Positions 10,378 to 19,525 are shown, counted from the stretch's first letter. The stretch is 64,000 nucleotides of DNA from Gammaproteobacteria bacterium (GCA_030148485.1 JASBTJ010000076.1:40211-104210), one strand, 5' to 3'. Notes: generated from the sequence alone by a model not told the origin. Translations and numbers: made by a program.

Positions 10378-11421
10378 TTGGAATTTGCAACCAGCTCGTC
10401 GCCGCATATCAGTGGCAGCCAGTCGGTCAGTCGGGTGATGGCCGAGGTGCTGCTCGCGCTCGTGCCCGGTATCGTCGCCTTGATCTGGTTCTTTGGTTGG
10501 GGGGTGTTGATCAATATTGTGATCGCCGCCATCGCCGCCCTGACGGCGGAAGCGGCCGTGCTGAAGCTGCGCGGCCGACCGGTGCTGCGCACCCTGGGAG
10601 ACCTGTCGGCGCTGGTCACCGCCGTACTGCTCGGCCTGGCGTTGCCGCCTACCCTGCCCTGGTGGCTGACGGTGCTGGGCGTGGTGTTCGCCATTGTCAT
10701 CGCCAAACAGTTGTATGGCGGACTGGGCTACAACCCCTTCAACCCGGCCATGGCCGGTTATGTGCTGCTGCTGGTGTCCTTTCCGCTGGACATGACCCGT
10801 TGGCTGCCGCCGGCCGAGGTCGCCCAGCACACCCTGGACTTTGCCGACAGCCTGCGCCTGATCCTCACCGGCAGCATGCCCAGCGGTATGACCTGGGACG
10901 CCATGACCGGCGCGACGCCGCTGGATCAAATGCGCACCGGGCTGGATATGAACCGCATGATCCATGAGATCCGGGAGAGCCCGCTGTGGGGCAGTGTCGG
11001 TGCCGTGGGCTGGGAATGGGTCGCGGGACTGTATCTGGCCGGCGGACTCTACCTAGTGTGGCGAAAGATCATCAGCTGGCACATTCCGGCAGGCATGCTC
11101 GGCGGGCTGTTTGTGATCGCCCTGTTGTTCAATATGATCGACGCCCACACCCATCCTTCGCCGCTGTTCCACCTGTTCAGCGGTGCCACCATGCTGGGTG
11201 CGTTCTTCATCGCCACCGACCCGGTATCCGCCGCCACCACCAACCGCGGCAAGCTGATCTACGGCGCACTGATCGGCATATTGGTATTCGTGATCCGCAC
11301 CTACGGCGGCTACCCGGACGCCGTGGCCTTTGCCGTGTTGCTGATGAACATGGCCGCGCCGACCATCGACTACTACACCCAACCCAGGGCGTTCGGCCAC
11401 AGGAAGGACGGCAATGGTTAA
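10378..11421 (+). CDS. rnfD: Rnf complex membrane subunit RnfD
   Basis: RnfD is an integral subunit carrying covalent FMN. The 347-residue protein starts at TTG (10378) three bases after the rnfC stop. It opens EFATSSSPHISGSQSVSRVM, the usual RnfD N-terminus, has several hydrophobic helices, and contains the flavinylation sequence TGATPLDQ near residue 182 with the acceptor Thr. The GGLGYNPFNPAMAGY segment is a family hallmark. It overlaps rnfG by eight bases. Confidence 0.95.
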   Translation: MEFATSSSPHISGSQSVSRVMAEVLLALVPGIVALIWFFGWGVLINIVIAAIAALTAEAAVLKLRGRPVLRTLGDLSALVTAVLLGLALPPTLPWWLTVLGVVFAIVIAKQLYGGLGYNPFNPAMAGYVLLLVSFPLDMTRWLPPAEVAQHTLDFADSLRLILTGSMPSGMTWDAMTGATPLDQMRTGLDMNRMIHEIRESPLWGSVGAVGWEWVAGLYLAGGLYLVWRKIISWHIPAGMLGGLFVIALLFNMIDAHTHPSPLFHLFSGATMLGAFFIATDPVSAATTNRGKLIYGALIGILVFVIRTYGGYPDAVAFAVLLMNMAAPTIDYYTQPRAFGHRKDGNG

Positions 11422-12052
11422 ACACCCGGCCCTGATCGGCGGCATCCTACTCGGCGTGTTCGGCATCGCCGGGTCCGCGCTGGTGGCCTTGACCTATGAC
11501 AGCACCGCCGAGCGCATCGCGCAGAACGAGCGCGATGCCCTGCTCCGTCAGATCAGCACCCTGGTACCGGCCCAGGAACTGGACAACGACATCCTGGCGG
11601 ACACGCACACGGTACAGGCGCCAGAGGCCTTGGGCGCGCCCAGCACGACCGTCTACAGCGGACGCCGTGACGGCCGCATCAGTGCCATCGTGCTCAGCCC
11701 GGTGGTCGCCCCGGACGGCTACAACGGTGCCATTCGCCTGATCATCGGCGTCCGCGCCGACGGCACCCTGGCGGGAGTGCGGGTACTCGGCCACAAGGAA
11801 ACTCCCGGGTTGGGTGACAAGATCGACGTCAGTCGCAGCGACTGGATCACCCACTTTGCCGGTCTGGGCATGGGCAACCTGCCCGAAGCCGACTGGAAGG
11901 TGAAAAAAGACGGCGGCCACTTCGACCAGTTCACCGGCGCCACCATTACCCCTCGGGCAGTGGTCAAGGCCGTGCGCAAGACCCTGAACTGGGTGGCCTC
12001 CCACCACGCCACCTTGTTCGCCACAGACCACCCGACGGAGCAACAGCCATGA
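11414..12052 (+). CDS. rnfG: Rnf complex flavoprotein subunit RnfG
   Basis: RnfG is a membrane-anchored periplasmic flavoprotein. It has one N-terminal helix ([20 protein letters not shown]) and an FMN-binding domain with the flavinylation site [15 protein letters not shown] near residue 175, whose second Thr carries [16 protein letters not shown] is the conserved preceding loop. The 212-residue length is normal. It overlaps rnfD by eight bases and rnfE by four. Confidence 0.96.
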   Translation: MVKHPALIGGILLGVFGIAGSALVALTYDSTAERIAQNERDALLRQISTLVPAQELDNDILADTHTVQAPEALGAPSTTVYSGRRDGRISAIVLSPVVAPDGYNGAIRLIIGVRADGTLAGVRVLGHKETPGLGDKIDVSRSDWITHFAGLGMGNLPEADWKVKKDGGHFDQFTGATITPRAVVKAVRKTLNWVASHHATLFATDHPTEQQP

Positions 12053-12747
12053 GCGAAGGCTACGGCAGGATCATCAAAGACGGCTTGTGGGGCAACAATC
12101 AGGCGCTGGTGGCCCTGCTGGGCCTGTGTCCGCTGTTGGCCGTGTCCAACACCTTCATCAACGCCCTGGGCCTGGGACTGGCAACCACCGCGGTGATCAC
12201 CTTGTCGAACGGCACGGTGTCGCTGATCCGCAATATCGTGCGGCCGGAGATCCGCCTGCCGGTGTTCGTGCTGGTGATCGCGTCCTTTGTCACCGCCGTG
12301 GAGTTGGCCATGAATGCCTACTTTCACGAGCTCTACAACATCCTCGGCATATTCATCCCGTTGATCGTCACCAACTGCGCCATCATCGGCCGCGCCGAGG
12401 CCTTTGCATCGCGTAATCCGCTACGGCATTCGTTGCTGGACGGTGTATCGATCGGACTGGGCTTTACCCTGGCGCTGGTGACCCTGGGCGCCGGCCGGGA
12501 ACTGATCGGCCAAGGCACCTTGTTCGCCGACGCCCACCTGATGTTCGGCGAGGTGGCCAGCGGCTGGACCTTGAGCGTCGGCGGCAATTATCCGGGCATC
12601 CTGCTGGCGATTCTGCCGCCCGGGGCCTTCCTCGGCCTGGGGATGATGATCGCGCTCAAAAACGTGATCGACAAAGGACTCGCCAACCGCGCGACCACGG
12701 TGGTTCCCGCTACCGACCAGGCCGCAGGCCAGCCCTCGGCCGGTTAG
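12049..12747 (+). CDS. rnfE: Rnf complex membrane subunit RnfE
   Basis: RnfE is the paralogue of RnfA and completes the membrane core. The 232-residue protein carries [20 protein letters not shown] near residue 15 and [15 protein letters not shown] near residue 105, the two conserved cysteine-bearing half-helix motifs. About six hydrophobic segments are visible. Its stop codon overlaps the stop of the convergent sensor kinase gene by three bases, so there is no room for an intrinsic terminator between them. Confidence 0.96.
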   Translation: MSEGYGRIIKDGLWGNNQALVALLGLCPLLAVSNTFINALGLGLATTAVITLSNGTVSLIRNIVRPEIRLPVFVLVIASFVTAVELAMNAYFHELYNILGIFIPLIVTNCAIIGRAEAFASRNPLRHSLLDGVSIGLGFTLALVTLGAGRELIGQGTLFADAHLMFGEVASGWTLSVGGNYPGILLAILPPGAFLGLGMMIALKNVIDKGLANRATTVVPATDQAAGQPSAG

Positions 12748-14858
12748 GCCACCGGCGTGGTTTCACGCCGATAACGATCAAGCAGCTTGTCCAGCGACTC
12801 GGGGTCGACGGGCTTGGTCAGGAAGTCGTCCATTCCCGCCGCGATGCATTCCTCCTTTGCGTCTTCGGCGGCATTCGCCGTCAGTGCGACGATGGGCAGG
12901 TGCTCCGCTTCGCCTTCCTGTGCCCGGTAGGCTCGCGTGAAGTCGGTACCGTCCATGCGTGGCATGCGCAGGTCCACCAACGCCAGATCGAAGGACTCGG
13001 CCTGTGCCGCCTCCAGAGCCCGCTGGCCGTCGCGCACCAGCACCACCTCGTGTCCGGCCTTGCGTAGCAGGCTATCCATCAGCTTGGCATTGATGGTGTC
13101 GTCCTCGGCGACCAGCACCCGGGCACCTCGACCCTCCGGTACCGTGTTCAGCAATACCGAAGGGGACAGCTGGCTGTCGATCTGGGTACCTGCCGCCAGC
13201 GTCATGGCATCCCACAGCACCGGCGTGACAAAGGGCTTGGCCAGTTCCACCGCGTGGTCGGACAGGGCGGTCACTGGCCGACGCGCGTAATGCAGCAATA
13301 CCGTCGGCACTTCCTCACCGCACAGTTTTTCCACCATGCTCGCCAGCCCTTCCAGATCCATGCCGTGTCGGTCATCCGCGAAGACCGCTACATCGAACCG
13401 GCCGGCCTGTGCCTCGATCACCCGCGCAAGGCGGTCGGGACGATCGACCGAAACATAGCGCATGCCGGCATCCAAACAGGCCTGTTCCATCAGCTTGAGC
13501 TGCTCAGGGTAGGACTCCAACAACAGGGCCGTGCGGCCGCGCAGGGTCCCACTCGGCCTGGGCTGGCAGTCATCCAGCCCCTTGTGATCGAGAAACGGCA
13601 GACAGACCCAGAACGTGCTACCGCGGCCTTCGACACTTTCGACACCAATATCACCGGCCATCAAGCGGGCGAGATCCCGGGCGATGGTGGTACCCAGCCC
13701 GGTGCCGCCGTACTGCCGCGTGGTGGAGCTGTCCGATTGCCAGAAATTTTCGAATATCTTGCCCAGCTTGTCCCGGGCGATGCCGATGCCGGTATCCTCG
13801 ACAGCCACATACAAGTGCCGCTTGGGCAACTCTGGCCGCGGTTCGCCGACACGCACCCGGATCAACACATGGCCTTGCTCGGTGAACTTCACCGCATTGC
13901 CCACCAGGTTGTAGAGCACCTGGCGAAACCGCAACTGGTCACCAAACACCTCGGTGGGCACGTCCGGCGCGACATCGACGATCATCTCCACGCCCTTGTC
14001 GAGCGCCTGATTGGCCAATGCCGCGGCAACATCCCTGACCACCCGCCTCAGCTCGAACGGCTGGGGCCGCAACTCGAGTTTGCGCGCGTCGATCTTGGAC
14101 AGGTCGAGGATATCGCCGATCAAGGCTTGCAGCATGTTGGCCGAAGAGGTCAGGGATTCCACGTACTCCCGTTGCTCGACATCGAGGCGGGTGCTGCCGA
14201 GCAACCGCGCCATGCCGACCACGCCGGACAGCGGCGTACGCAGTTCGTGGGTCATGGTCGCCAGGAAATTGCCGCGTGCTTGATTGGCTGCGTCGGCATC
14301 CTGCCGCGCCTCGTGCAAGCGGCGCAGCAAAACGTATTGATAGGTAGGCAACACCACCAATAGCACCAACAGAAACACCGCCTCCATGCCGTGACGTTGC
14401 CAGCCATCGAGCACCGTCAGCACGATGCTGTACGCGATCACGCTGCCGATGGACGCCGCGGTCAACGCGGTCTTGCCGAACCGGGTGCCCTGGGACACGA
14501 ACACCCAGATGTACAACAGGTAGAAGGGGCTCAATGGTTCGCCCCCCAGATAGATCGAGAACGTGGCCCCGGAAAGATCGGCCACCATGGACAGGTAGCG
14601 CCGAGTGACGCTGGGTGTCGGGTCCCTGGCGATGCTGACCAGGATGCCGAGGAACCAGAGTAAATGCGCGCCGAAGAACACCTGGAACAGGAACCAGTCG
14701 ACGCTGTAGTAGTCGTAGAGGCCGGCGATACCGATAAAGCCGACCATGAAGACCCACACCACGGTGCGAACGACGCCGGATTGGAACTCCTGGCTGGCGC
14801 GCAATTCGGCCCGAATATACGGCTGCAGCATTGCAGGCACCCTCGGTTCTTTGGTCAT
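12744..14858 (-). CDS. Hybrid sensor histidine kinase, RpfC-like architecture
   Basis: A 704-residue inner-membrane hybrid kinase. Six hydrophobic segments occupy residues 32-178. A HisKA domain follows with phospho-acceptor His about residue 204 ([12 protein letters not shown]), then an HATPase domain ([41 protein letters not shown]). A first receiver-like domain appears degenerate. A C-terminal receiver starts [18 protein letters not shown] with acceptor Asp about residue 629 (LALVDLRMP) and Lys in [10 protein letters not shown]. No Hpt domain is seen, so phosphotransfer to another protein is expected. It lies between rnfE and nth on the opposite strand with no adjacent regulator; its signal is unknown. 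Confidence 0.9.
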   Translation of the reverse strand: MTKEPRVPAMLQPYIRAELRASQEFQSGVVRTVVWVFMVGFIGIAGLYDYYSVDWFLFQVFFGAHLLWFLGILVSIARDPTPSVTRRYLSMVADLSGATFSIYLGGEPLSPFYLLYIWVFVSQGTRFGKTALTAASIGSVIAYSIVLTVLDGWQRHGMEAVFLLVLLVVLPTYQYVLLRRLHEARQDADAANQARGNFLATMTHELRTPLSGVVGMARLLGSTRLDVEQREYVESLTSSANMLQALIGDILDLSKIDARKLELRPQPFELRRVVRDVAAALANQALDKGVEMIVDVAPDVPTEVFGDQLRFRQVLYNLVGNAVKFTEQGHVLIRVRVGEPRPELPKRHLYVAVEDTGIGIARDKLGKIFENFWQSDSSTTRQYGGTGLGTTIARDLARLMAGDIGVESVEGRGSTFWVCLPFLDHKGLDDCQPRPSGTLRGRTALLLESYPEQLKLMEQACLDAGMRYVSVDRPDRLARVIEAQAGRFDVAVFADDRHGMDLEGLASMVEKLCGEEVPTVLLHYARRPVTALSDHAVELAKPFVTPVLWDAMTLAAGTQIDSQLSPSVLLNTVPEGRGARVLVAEDDTINAKLMDSLLRKAGHEVVLVRDGQRALEAAQAESFDLALVDLRMPRMDGTDFTRAYRAQEGEAEHLPIVALTANAAEDAKEECIAAGMDDFLTKPVDPESLDKLLDRYRRETTPVA

Positions 14859-14956
14859 CTACCCCTTCCGTGGTGGTTGTTGTGGGGCACCTTGCCCCGT
14901 CGGGTTATGATTACGGCCTTTGCCACTGTTCACGCCCGACCACGGGCGCTGCGTCG

Positions 14957-15592
14957 ATGAATCGCCAAAAACGCCAGCAGATATTCGAGCGCTTCAGGGC
15001 GGCCGATCCCAAGCCTACCACGGAGCTCGAATACACCAACTGCTTCGAGCTGTTGATCGCCGTCATCTTGTCGGCCCAGGCCACCGACAAGGGCGTCAAC
15101 AAGGCGACCGCCCGGCTTTTCCCGGTCGCCAACACGCCACAAGCGATCCTGGATCTCGGGCTGGACGGCTTGAAGGAGCACATCAAGACCATCGGACTGT
15201 TCAACAGCAAGGCAGCCAACATCATCAAGACCTGTGACAGACTGGTCAAACTGCACGGCGGCGAGGTGCCGGCCGACCGCAAGGCGCTCGAAGCACTGCC
15301 GGGTGTCGGTCGCAAGACCGCGAACGTGGTGCTGAACACGGCCTTCGGCCAACCCACCATGGCGGTGGATACCCACATCTTCCGGATCGGCAACCGCACC
15401 GTGATCGCGCCGGGGAAAACCGTCCTGGAAGTCGAGAAACGCCTATTGCGGCTGATCCCGAAGGAGTTTCTGCACGACGCCCACCACTGGTTGATCATGC
15501 ACGGCCGCTACACCTGCGTGGCCCGCAAGCCACGCTGCGGCGCCTGCCTGATCGAGGACCTGTGCGAATTCAAGCATAAGGTCGGCAACTGA
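14957..15592 (+). CDS. nth: Endonuclease III
   Basis: Nth is a bifunctional DNA glycosylase/AP lyase removing oxidised pyrimidines. The 211-residue protein has the helix-hairpin-helix LEALPGVGRKTANVVLN near residue 108 including the catalytic Lys, the catalytic Asp in VDTHIFRIGNR, and the C-terminal [4Fe-4S] motif with spacing Cx6Cx2Cx5C (CVARKPRCGACLIEDLC). The ATG at 14957 gives the normal N-terminus MNRQKRQQIFERF; the frame is open further upstream but without family similarity. In many gammaproteobacteria nth directly follows rnfE; here the kinase gene separates them. Confidence 0.97.
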   Translation: MNRQKRQQIFERFRAADPKPTTELEYTNCFELLIAVILSAQATDKGVNKATARLFPVANTPQAILDLGLDGLKEHIKTIGLFNSKAANIIKTCDRLVKLHGGEVPADRKALEALPGVGRKTANVVLNTAFGQPTMAVDTHIFRIGNRTVIAPGKTVLEVEKRLLRLIPKEFLHDAHHWLIMHGRYTCVARKPRCGACLIEDLCEFKHKVGN

Positions 15593-15594
15593 GC

Positions 15595-16038
15595 ATGTTC
15601 GGTCACGACCGGGACAGTCTGCGCCGCTTTTTTCTCGATAGCTGGCAGAAGAGCCAGCAAGGGGTCGCCCTGCAACCCTTGGAGGCGCTGGTGGCCGATA
15701 TCGTGGCCCGGCACCCCGAATACCATTCCTTGCTCGCCGATCCGCAGGCGGCCCTGGCGCTGGAAGCCACACCGGCCAGCGGCGACACGAATCCATTTCT
15801 GCATATGGCCATGCATGTGACGCTCGCCGAACAACTGGGCAGCGACCGCCCCCGTGGGTTCCGTGACCTTTATCGACGTATCGTGCAGGCCTGCGGCGAC
15901 GCCCATCAGGCGGAGCACCGGATGATGGAGTGTCTTGGCCAAAGCCTTTGGCAAGCGCAACGGGAAGGCCGGCAACCGGATGAATCCGCCTATTTGGCGT
16001 GCTTACGCAAACAAGTCGGACCCCGTCGCACGAAATAA
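15595..16038 (+). CDS. DUF1841 family protein
   Basis: A 147-residue soluble protein of unknown function matching DUF1841 by its opening RDSLRRFFLDSWQKSQQG, the central HPEYHSLL, and NPFLHMAMHVTLAEQLGSDR, a His-rich motif that could bind metal. It starts two bases after the nth stop and is probably co-transcribed with nth, a pairing common in gammaproteobacteria. No signal peptide or membrane segment is seen. Confidence 0.85.
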   Translation: MFGHDRDSLRRFFLDSWQKSQQGVALQPLEALVADIVARHPEYHSLLADPQAALALEATPASGDTNPFLHMAMHVTLAEQLGSDRPRGFRDLYRRIVQACGDAHQAEHRMMECLGQSLWQAQREGRQPDESAYLACLRKQVGPRRTK

Positions 16039-16138
16039 CCGGCGACACCTCACGGTCTTAATAGCCGGACAGCCTGGATAACACTCGATATTTCGCCCAT
16101 CATCGCGTCGAAGCATCGTAATATTCGACTATCGCGTC

Positions 16139-16153
16139 CGGTCTCAAAGACCG
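16139..16153. promoter_or_regulatory. Inverted repeat upstream of the hvf-like operon
   Basis: CGGTCTCAAAGACCG is a perfect 6-bp inverted repeat with a three-base spacer, about 135 bases upstream of the precursor gene start. It could be an operator or a small hairpin in the leader. No convincing -35/-10 could be assigned in 16039-16287. Confidence 0.3.
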
Positions 16154-16287
16154 CGGGCAGTACCGCACCCGAAGACCACGCGACCGCCGCCTGGCTGCCA
16201 ATATATTCCCCCCGAACGCCGGGGTGCCGGATGGGCCGGCCTAACACTATCGGATTACCAACAGCCCTAGTTGAGGAACAACTCATC

Positions 16288-16683
16288 ATGAACAAGCAAA
16301 TCTCCAGAAAACCCATCGCCATGGCCATGGGTGCCGCCCTGACCGGCGGCCTGACCGGCGCTGGTGTCGCCGACGCTGCGGAGAACCCCTTTGGGCTGTC
16401 CGAATTGCGTGGTGGCTACATGCAGGTCGCCGCCGCTCACATGGAAGGCAAGTGCGGGGGCATGGCCAAACCTGCCGCCAAGGCCGAAGAAGGCAAGTGT
16501 GGCGGCATGAACATGAACACGCCCGCTGCAAAGCCCGCCGAAGGCAAGTGTGGCGGCATGAACATGAACGCGCCCGCCGCAAAGCCCGCTGAAGGCAAAT
16601 CTGGCGGCATGAACATGAACGCGCCCGCTGCAAAGCCCGCCGAAGGCAAATGCGGCGAAGGCAAGTGCGGCGGCAGCAAATAA
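16288..16683 (+). CDS. hvfA: HvfA/bufferin-type RiPP precursor with EGKC repeats
   Basis: A 131-residue low-complexity precursor peptide. The ATG at 16288 has GAGGA ten bases upstream. Residues 1-31 form a signal peptide (two basic residues, then AMAMGAALTGGLTGAGVA, cleavage near ADA-AEN). The mature part has repeated EGKCGG motifs separated by MNMNxPAAKPA units. Six EGKx motifs are present; five contain Cys and the fourth reads EGKSGG (Ser codon TCT at 16600-16602). In Haemophilus HvfA the EGKC cysteines are converted to copper-binding oxazolone/thioamide groups by HvfB with HvfC. The adjoining genes are those two, so a periplasmic copper-binding product is the best inference. Confidence 0.88.
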   Translation: MNKQISRKPIAMAMGAALTGGLTGAGVADAAENPFGLSELRGGYMQVAAAHMEGKCGGMAKPAAKAEEGKCGGMNMNTPAAKPAEGKCGGMNMNAPAAKPAEGKSGGMNMNAPAAKPAEGKCGEGKCGGSK

Positions 16684-16701
16684 GCCCCGCCCGCCTTGCC
16701 A

Positions 16702-16746
16702 GCTGCGCCATCGGTGTCGGCCACCCTTCCGGCCCGGTGGCGCAGC
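16702..16746 (+). terminator. Attenuator-like hairpin between precursor and enzyme genes
   Basis: A perfect 9-bp stem GCTGCGCCA (16702-16710) / TGGCGCAGC (16738-16746) encloses 27 bases that can pair further, followed by CTTT. It lies in the 97-bp gap between the precursor stop and the DUF692 gene. Such an element would let most transcripts end after the abundant precursor, with partial read-through to the enzymes. Confidence 0.6.
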
Positions 16747-16780
16747 CTTTCCGCTATCGAAATCGACCCGAGGCGAGCAT

Positions 16781-17632
16781 ATGAATCCCGGCGGATTCCC
16801 GGTCGACGGCGCAGGCCTTGGTTACCGTCGCAGCTTTATGGACGCGATAGCCGACCAGGACATCGCGCCTGTCGACTTTTTGGAGATCGCTCCGGAAAAC
16901 TGGATCGGCATCGGCGGCGGCATGGCCCGCAAGCTGCGCGCCATGACCGAACGCCACCCCTTCGTCACCCACGGTCTGTCGCTGTCGATCGGCAGTCCAG
17001 CGCCGCTCGACGAAGACCTGGTGCGCCGCATCGGCGCCTTCATCAAGACCCATGACATCCGCTGTTACACGGAACACCTGTCCTATTGCAGCGATAACGG
17101 ACACCTGTACGACCTGCTACCCATTCCCTTCACCGAGGACGCTGTGCACTACGTGGCCAGGCGTATCCGCCGTGTGCAGGACATCCTGGGACAACGCATC
17201 GGCATCGAAAACGTGTCGTATTACGCCGCACCAGGGCGCGAACTGGACGAGATCGAGTTCATCAACGCGGTCATCGCCGAGGCTGACTGCGGCCTGCTGT
17301 TGGACGTCAACAACATCTATGTGAACAGCATCAATCACGGCTATGACCCGCTGGAATTCCTGCACGCGATGCCCGGTGACCGAATCATGTATTGCCACGT
17401 AGCCGGCCATTTCGAAGAAGCCGAAGACCTGCGCGTGGATACCCATGGCGCCGATGTCGTCGCGCCGGTGTGGGATCTTCTGGCGCAGGCCTACGCCTAT
17501 TTCGGCACGCTGCCGACCTTGTTGGAGCGGGATTTCAACATTCCGCCACTGCCCGATCTGTTGACCGAAGTACAGCAGATAGCCGACCTGCAAGCCGCGC
17601 AGCGTCGACTGGAGGCCACCAGCCGTGGCTGA
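16781..17632 (+). CDS. hvfB: DUF692 multinuclear non-heme iron oxidative enzyme (HvfB/BufB-like)
   Basis: A TIM-barrel MNIO enzyme of 283 residues. Family features are GLGYRRSFMDAI and FLEIAPENW at the N-terminus, THGLSLSIGSP, the metal-binding CYTEHLSYCS, IGIENVSYYA, LLLDVNNIYVN, YCHVAGHFEEA and VDTHGADVV, which together supply the His/Asp/Glu/Asn ligands for two or three irons. HvfB oxidatively rearranges EGKC cysteines of HvfA. Start ATG at 16781 has GAGG about eight bases upstream. The stop overlaps the start of the partner gene by eight bases, implying tight coupling. Confidence 0.93.
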   Translation: MNPGGFPVDGAGLGYRRSFMDAIADQDIAPVDFLEIAPENWIGIGGGMARKLRAMTERHPFVTHGLSLSIGSPAPLDEDLVRRIGAFIKTHDIRCYTEHLSYCSDNGHLYDLLPIPFTEDAVHYVARRIRRVQDILGQRIGIENVSYYAAPGRELDEIEFINAVIAEADCGLLLDVNNIYVNSINHGYDPLEFLHAMPGDRIMYCHVAGHFEEAEDLRVDTHGADVVAPVWDLLAQAYAYFGTLPTLLERDFNIPPLPDLLTEVQQIADLQAAQRRLEATSRG

Positions 17633-18392
17633 GCCCACACCCGCCTTCATCGCACAGCAATTGGCCTTGACCGCCCACCTGCGCGATCCCGAGCATGCCG
17701 CCGCACCGGACGGTATCGAAGATCGCCGCTTGGCGATCTATCGCGAGCTGTTCTACAACAACGTCGAAGGCTTCGTCAGCAGTGCCTTCCCGGTGTTGCG
17801 ACAGCTCAGCGACGACGCGGTCTGGCATCGTCGGGTGCGTGCGTTCTTCCGTGATCACCGTTGCCAGACACCCTACTTCGCCGAGATCGCCGCGGAGTTC
17901 TTGCAATGGCTTCAGGACGAGCGCGGCCGCCACCCCGACGACCCCGAGTTCATCACCGAACTGGCGCATTACGAGTGGGTCGAGCTCGCCTTGAGCGTCA
18001 GCGATGGCGACGACAGTGCCCCAGCGGCGGACCCGAACGGTGATCTACTGGACCGGCAACCGCTGGTATCGCCATTGGCATGGTCCCTGGCCTATCAGTG
18101 GCCCGTGCATCGCATCAGCCCCGCCTTCATACCCGATAGCCCACCGCAACAACCCACCTATCTGGTGGTACACCGCGACCGGCTGGACGCCGTCCACTTT
18201 CTGGAAATCAACGCCGTCACCTATCGGCTGCTACAACTGCTGGATAGCGACACACCGACGACGGGGCGCGACGCACTCAACAGCATCGCCGCCGAACTGG
18301 ATCACCCGGACCCGGCCGGCATCGTCGATCACGGCGCCAGCCTGCTGGCCGACCTGAGGGCGCGCAATATCGTGGTCGGCACCCGGGTCTAG
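17625..18392 (+). CDS. hvfC: DUF2063 partner protein (HvfC/BufC-like)
   Basis: A 255-residue protein with the DUF2063 N-terminal domain: RRLAIYRELFYNNVEGFVSS, AFPVLRQL, RAFFRDHRCQTPYFAEIAAE and ELAHYEWVELALSVS. It then has a C-terminal winged-helix-like half (residues about 150-255) expected to bind the precursor leader and present it to the MNIO enzyme. The GTG at 17625, preceded by GGAGG ten bases upstream, overlaps the DUF692 stop. Position and family make it the obligate partner of HvfB; it has no catalytic motif of its own. Confidence 0.92.
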   Translation: MAEPTPAFIAQQLALTAHLRDPEHAAAPDGIEDRRLAIYRELFYNNVEGFVSSAFPVLRQLSDDAVWHRRVRAFFRDHRCQTPYFAEIAAEFLQWLQDERGRHPDDPEFITELAHYEWVELALSVSDGDDSAPAADPNGDLLDRQPLVSPLAWSLAYQWPVHRISPAFIPDSPPQQPTYLVVHRDRLDAVHFLEINAVTYRLLQLLDSDTPTTGRDALNSIAAELDHPDPAGIVDHGASLLADLRARNIVVGTRV

Positions 18393-18430
18393 TCCTTACC
18401 CGATCAAACAACCACCGGGAGTGCCGCCTG

Positions 18431-19027
18431 ATGATCCGCCTGTTCAATCGCCTGCAGGACATGCTCGACGCCATGCGCGCCGTCGACTTTCTCGGTCCCT
18501 TGGCGCTGCGCCTGTATCTGGTGCCAGTGTTCTGGGTCGCCGGAACCAACAAGATCGCCGGCTTCGACAACGTGGTCGAATGGTTCGGCAATCCCGACTG
18601 GGGGCTCGGGCTGCCGGCCCCGGCCTTGATGGCGACCCTGGCGGTGGGTGCCGAGGTGGTCGGCGCGGTATGCCTGTTGGTGGGATTTGCGGTCAGGTGG
18701 ATCAGCATTCCCCTGATGGTCACCATGGTCGTGGCCGCCGTGAGTGTGCATTGGGAACACGGCTGGCAGGCGGTCGCCGACGCCAAGAGCCCGTTTCCTC
18801 CAGCCGATATCGCCGAGGCCGAACAACGTCTGGCCGCGGCGAAGAGCCTGTTGCAGCAGCACGGCAATTACGACTGGCTGACCGGATCCGGCAGCTTCGT
18901 GATCTCCAACAACGGCATCGAATGGGCCGCGACCTATTTCGTCATGCTGCTGGCGTTGTTCTTCATCGGTGCCGGGCGTTACGTCAGCCTGGACTACTGG
19001 ATCGCCCGCCGCTTCAGGGATCGCTGA
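18431..19027 (+). CDS. DoxX-family membrane protein of the hvf-like operon
   Basis: A 198-residue inner-membrane protein with four hydrophobic helices (about residues 20-38, 60-82, 85-105, 150-175). The DoxX-like start is LALRLYLVPVFWVAGTNKIAG. A hydrophilic segment (about residues 115-150, PADIAEAEQRLAAAKSLLQQ) interrupts helices three and four. DoxX proteins commonly accompany DUF692/DUF2063 genes in bufferin and hvf operons, where their role (possibly electron transfer or export) is unproven. GGGAG precedes the ATG, and only 38 bases separate it from hvfC, so co-transcription is likely. Confidence 0.85.
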   Translation: MIRLFNRLQDMLDAMRAVDFLGPLALRLYLVPVFWVAGTNKIAGFDNVVEWFGNPDWGLGLPAPALMATLAVGAEVVGAVCLLVGFAVRWISIPLMVTMVVAAVSVHWEHGWQAVADAKSPFPPADIAEAEQRLAAAKSLLQQHGNYDWLTGSGSFVISNNGIEWAATYFVMLLALFFIGAGRYVSLDYWIARRFRDR

Positions 19028-19086
19028 AGAACCAGCAAAACGCCGCGCCTGAACTAGACTGAAGAATGTCTGAAGGAGGTATCGCC

Positions 19087-19452
19087 ATGTCCGACATTCT
19101 CAAACAAATCATGCACCCCGCCAGCCAGAAGAACGATCCGGAAGGCAATCTGCTGGAGATCGGTCCCTGGTCTGCCAGCGAGGCCGAGGAACGTGCCCAG
19201 ACCCTGGGACTGGAAATGACCGACGACCACTGGGACGTGGTGCTGTTTCTGCGGGACTACTACCGCGGTCGCGGCGAACACGCCGATGCCCGCGAGATCA
19301 TGGAAGCCCTGGAAGAGGAATTCGCCGCCGACGGCGGCCGCAAGTGGCTGTATCGGCTGTTCCCCGGTGGTCCGGTCATGCAATCGTCCCAGATCGCCGG
19401 CATCCCGTTGCCGCCGCGCACCGTCAACCCGGCGTTCGGCAACGTGCATTGA
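19087..19452 (+). CDS. DsrC/TusE-like protein lacking both redox cysteines
   Basis: The 121-residue product resembles DsrC/TusE through DPEGNLLEIGPWSASEAEE, EMTDDHWDVVLFLRDYYR and GRKWLYRLFPGGPVMQSSQI. DsrC and TusE carry sulfur on a C-terminal CxxxxxxxxxxC or single Cys arm. This protein has no cysteine at all, and its tail ends LPPRTVNPAFGNVH. Family members without both cysteines have been grouped as possible regulatory (RspA-type) proteins rather than sulfur carriers. Start ATG 19087 follows an excellent AAGGAGG seven bases upstream; an earlier in-frame ATG at 19066 would place the Shine-Dalgarno inside the gene. It lies 59 bases after the DoxX gene on the same strand. Confidence 0.8.
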   Translation: MSDILKQIMHPASQKNDPEGNLLEIGPWSASEAEERAQTLGLEMTDDHWDVVLFLRDYYRGRGEHADAREIMEALEEEFAADGGRKWLYRLFPGGPVMQSSQIAGIPLPPRTVNPAFGNVH

Positions 19453-19525
19453 TCGGGAAACGCGCCGCCGTCCTTATCCCTGGGGCGATACGGCGCGACA
19501 CAAGCGAGAGCTTCTCCACCGCGGA

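Noticed and set aside
8425..10965. 846-codon minus-strand frame across rnfB-rnfD
   Set aside because: Antisense to three recognised Rnf subunits; low-complexity His/Gly/Arg composition and no family motif.
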